Shown here: in pieces, positions 62,274 to 64,000 of the stretch | Position numbering within the stretch: position 1 is the stretch's first letter | Layout of the letters: every line of letters begins with the position of its first letter | Source: RUG11237 sp045119215 | GTDB taxonomy: Bacteria > Bacillota > Clostridia > Lachnospirales > Lachnospiraceae | Reading direction: 5' to 3' | DNA length: 64,000 nt | NCBI GenBank assembly: GCA_045119215.1 | Contig: JBGVDD010000154.1 | Coordinates: 1 to 64,000, forward strand | Notes under the pieces: model-generated | Database searches by the model: none | What the model was told of the DNA's origin: nothing | What the model saw: only the letters and a program-made list of their open reading frames with translations | Position numbers and translations under genes: made by a program

Positions 62274-64000
62274 TTATTCTATTTCTATCGTCTGTGACGT
62301 ATCATAAATATTCAGAAGTGTTTCCCCTTCTTCTTCCTGATATACATTCTCATATGTGGAAGCAACTAACGCTTCATTTGCCATATAGTCAGGATTGGTT
62401 CTTACTGACTGATCCACCAAGATATACGAAATTCCCTCTTCATCCACCAGCCTGGTCAACTCTTCCCTTGAGGTGGCACCATAAATCTCCGCTCTTTTTA
62501 CGTTGCGATAATCAACATCATAGCCCGCCGACCAACACACATAGCCATATCCCTGGTATAACATTGTTCCTGCCACCGTCACACGATTCAAGCCATACTC
62601 CGGCGTGAGAAACATATCAAATGACGAAGTATTCTCCCTGAGCCATTGGGTGAGAGGGTCATTGGTATCCAGTTTTACCGCAATTTCTTCCCGGGTCAGT
62701 TTATTGACAACGTACAAATCATATATCCCCGTATTCACCATCATCACAACGAGCAAAACAACGCAGACATTGCGAATCCAGTCTTTTTTTCGTATCAAAT
62801 CCACTATCAATGTTGCAGCTATAGTGTTTAACAAAATACAGGCTATAAACAAATACTTATGATTTACATTCACATCATTTGTCATTTTTACGGTAAACGT
62901 AATAACCGCCGGGGAAAGGAACACCAAAATCAAATATCTTCTAACCCCTTTATAATACATAAAAGCTACTCCCAGCAAAATAACCAGGATTCCCAACAGA
63001 TGTATCAGATAATATATGATTCCCCATATAGTTTTTGCGTTTAAGATATAGCCCAAAAAATATTCCGGCGAAACGGCATTCCCATCAATGAATGTATGGC
63101 TTTGCACCATGGACAATCCGCCTGCAATTCCCGCAATAACTACATAATCTAACCTGTTTTTGCTGATCGCAGCCATAAAAAAAAGCACAGTGAGCAATGA
63201 AATCAATGCTGCACCATTCCAAAATGCAATGCCGCCGGCTATCACTCCTAAAAATACAGTCATTTTCAGGTTAGACACAGACCAGCCATCTGCTGTAAAA
63301 AAGCATCCCTTTAAGTAAGCCGCCACCTTATTTCTGCCATGCAAATGCTTTTCAAAGCTGCGCAGTTTTCGAAACATTCCATATAACGACGGCATCATCA
63401 ATATAATAACCATAAGACATACCGCTATGGAAATGGCAAGGTGACGCTGATTGATATAAACGTTCCATCCCCAGATCCCCCAGTTTTCATTTTCTGTGTA
63501 TCCAATATAATCGGAATTATCCCGTAGCTTCTGCATCAGGCTTTCCTCTTTTGGTGTCTCTGCCACATAATGAAAGAAGCTTTCTGAACTACGAAAATTC
63601 ACAAACAACACTGCCAGACAGCCCGCCAGATTCTTCCCTGAAATCTTTACAGCCAGAACATATACCAGCATATACATAAGAACCATAGATAAGATACTTG
63701 GAATATTTAACGCCCAGTCCAAAGGCAATCCCAAAAATTCCAGATTTCCTGCCAAAAACTCAAACATAAAATGATATTTAATATCCTGCCCTGCGTACAA
63801 ATTATATGCTGTCAAAAGATTTTCTCCCCAGGAAAAGGAGCGAATCATCCCTAAGTGCACAGCAAAATCCCCTGAAACCGGGGACCCCACACAGATCACT
63901 CCGTCCCTGATGTGAAAGGAACGAATCATAAAATAAGATGCAAAGCCTGTCATCACAAGAAAAAACAAAGACTCCCATTTAATGCTTTTCTTTTCTGTGA
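62274..64000 (-). CDS. Polytopic membrane protein, putative GT-C type glycosyltransferase; N-terminus cut off by the window
   Basis: About 574 residues are visible and the frame is open to the right edge, so the true start is outside. At least ten hydrophobic segments alternate with loops in the first 430 residues; the last 150 are a soluble domain (TREELTRLVDEEGISYILVDQ). The layout, with an acidic first outer loop (SGDFAVHLG), recalls ArnT/PMT-like GT-C enzymes that add sugars from lipid carriers. I see no diagnostic motif to fix a subfamily. It is separated from the surface-protein gene by a terminator. Confidence 0.6.
   Translation of the reverse strand, partial: TEKKSIKWESLFFLVMTGFASYFMIRSFHIRDGVICVGSPVSGDFAVHLGMIRSFSWGENLLTAYNLYAGQDIKYHFMFEFLAGNLEFLGLPLDWALNIPSILSMVLMYMLVYVLAVKISGKNLAGCLAVLFVNFRSSESFFHYVAETPKEESLMQKLRDNSDYIGYTENENWGIWGWNVYINQRHLAISIAVCLMVIILMMPSLYGMFRKLRSFEKHLHGRNKVAAYLKGCFFTADGWSVSNLKMTVFLGVIAGGIAFWNGAALISLLTVLFFMAAISKNRLDYVVIAGIAGGLSMVQSHTFIDGNAVSPEYFLGYILNAKTIWGIIYYLIHLLGILVILLGVAFMYYKGVRRYLILVFLSPAVITFTVKMTNDVNVNHKYLFIACILLNTIAATLIVDLIRKKDWIRNVCVVLLVVMMVNTGIYDLYVVNKLTREEIAVKLDTNDPLTQWLRENTSSFDMFLTPEYGLNRVTVAGTMLYQGYGYVCWSAGYDVDYRNVKRAEIYGATSREELTRLVDEEGISYILVDQSVRTNPDYMANEALVASTYENVYQEEEGETLLNIYDTSQTIEIE

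Noticed and set aside
1..64000. tRNA, rRNA, transposase, integrase, phage or toxin-antitoxin genes
   Set aside because: No sequence in the window supports any of these; the region reads as core chromosome.

Overview
This window reads as a stretch of core chromosome from a low-GC Gram-positive anaerobe of the Clostridia, most likely family Lachnospiraceae. The reasons are AT-rich DNA with strong AGGAGG ribosome sites and sigma-A promoters; classic Firmicute gene orders (rplU-prp-rpmA-obgE-yhbY-nadD-yqeK-rsfS; rpmB divergent from asp23-fakA-recG; ylbJ/coaD/rsmD; ytfI-ytfJ); sporulation-linked genes (ylbJ, gerW/ytfJ); and large secreted proteins with BspA-type leucine-rich, InlB-type and Big_2 repeats joined by Thr-Pro linkers. 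The genus cannot be fixed from the window. Nearly all genes lie on the minus strand; only ylbJ, pilT and rpmB are on the plus strand. I see no rRNA, tRNA, insertion sequence, prophage or CRISPR array.

Region by region (minus-strand transcription runs from high to low coordinates). 1-8900: a histidine cluster hisZ-hisG-hisD-hisB-hisI behind a consensus promoter, followed by an RpiR regulator, an HI0933-type flavoprotein, cmk, ispH and a truncated S1-domain protein. 8891-15400: recU, two pseudouridine synthases, an SDR, a YgiQ-type radical SAM protein and a small alarmone synthetase. 15401-15804: a 404-bp divergent intergenic region holding a compact 138-bp element made of nested inverted repeats. 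15805-27600: ylbJ, coaD, rsmD, a topoisomerase IV-like pair, and the ribosome-assembly block rsfS to rplU. 27741-34122: two radical SAM-family conserved genes, RNase E/G and a coupled BspA-like surface protein. 34123-41971: a solitary pilT, a CbbX/SpoVK-like AAA protein, recG, a fakA-like gene, asp23 and rpmB. 42070-51735: ytfJ/ytfI, a Nudix hydrolase, PBP-FtsW/RodA, a U32 peptidase, zapA and ruvAB. 51745-64000: two more surface proteins, ilvNC, a family 2 glycosyltransferase, a corrinoid methionine synthase with a YitJ-type partner, and a truncated membrane protein.

Working together, the genes cover translation and ribosome maturation (L21, L27 and its Prp protease, L28, Obg, RsfS, YhbY, RsmD, RsuA, RluA), DNA topology and recombination (ParE/ParC-like, RuvAB, RecU, RecG), cell division and wall synthesis (ZapA, FtsW/RodA, PBP), histidine and branched-chain amino acid synthesis, and methionine/folate one-carbon metabolism. 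No plainly new multi-gene system is visible. The items most worth follow-up are the structured element at 15531-15668, promoters embedded in upstream stop codons (his operon, zapA) with overlapping inverted repeats, a switch-like leader before rpmB, a family of GTTAC-type palindromes, and the repeated placement of big surface-protein genes in tight operons with housekeeping genes.
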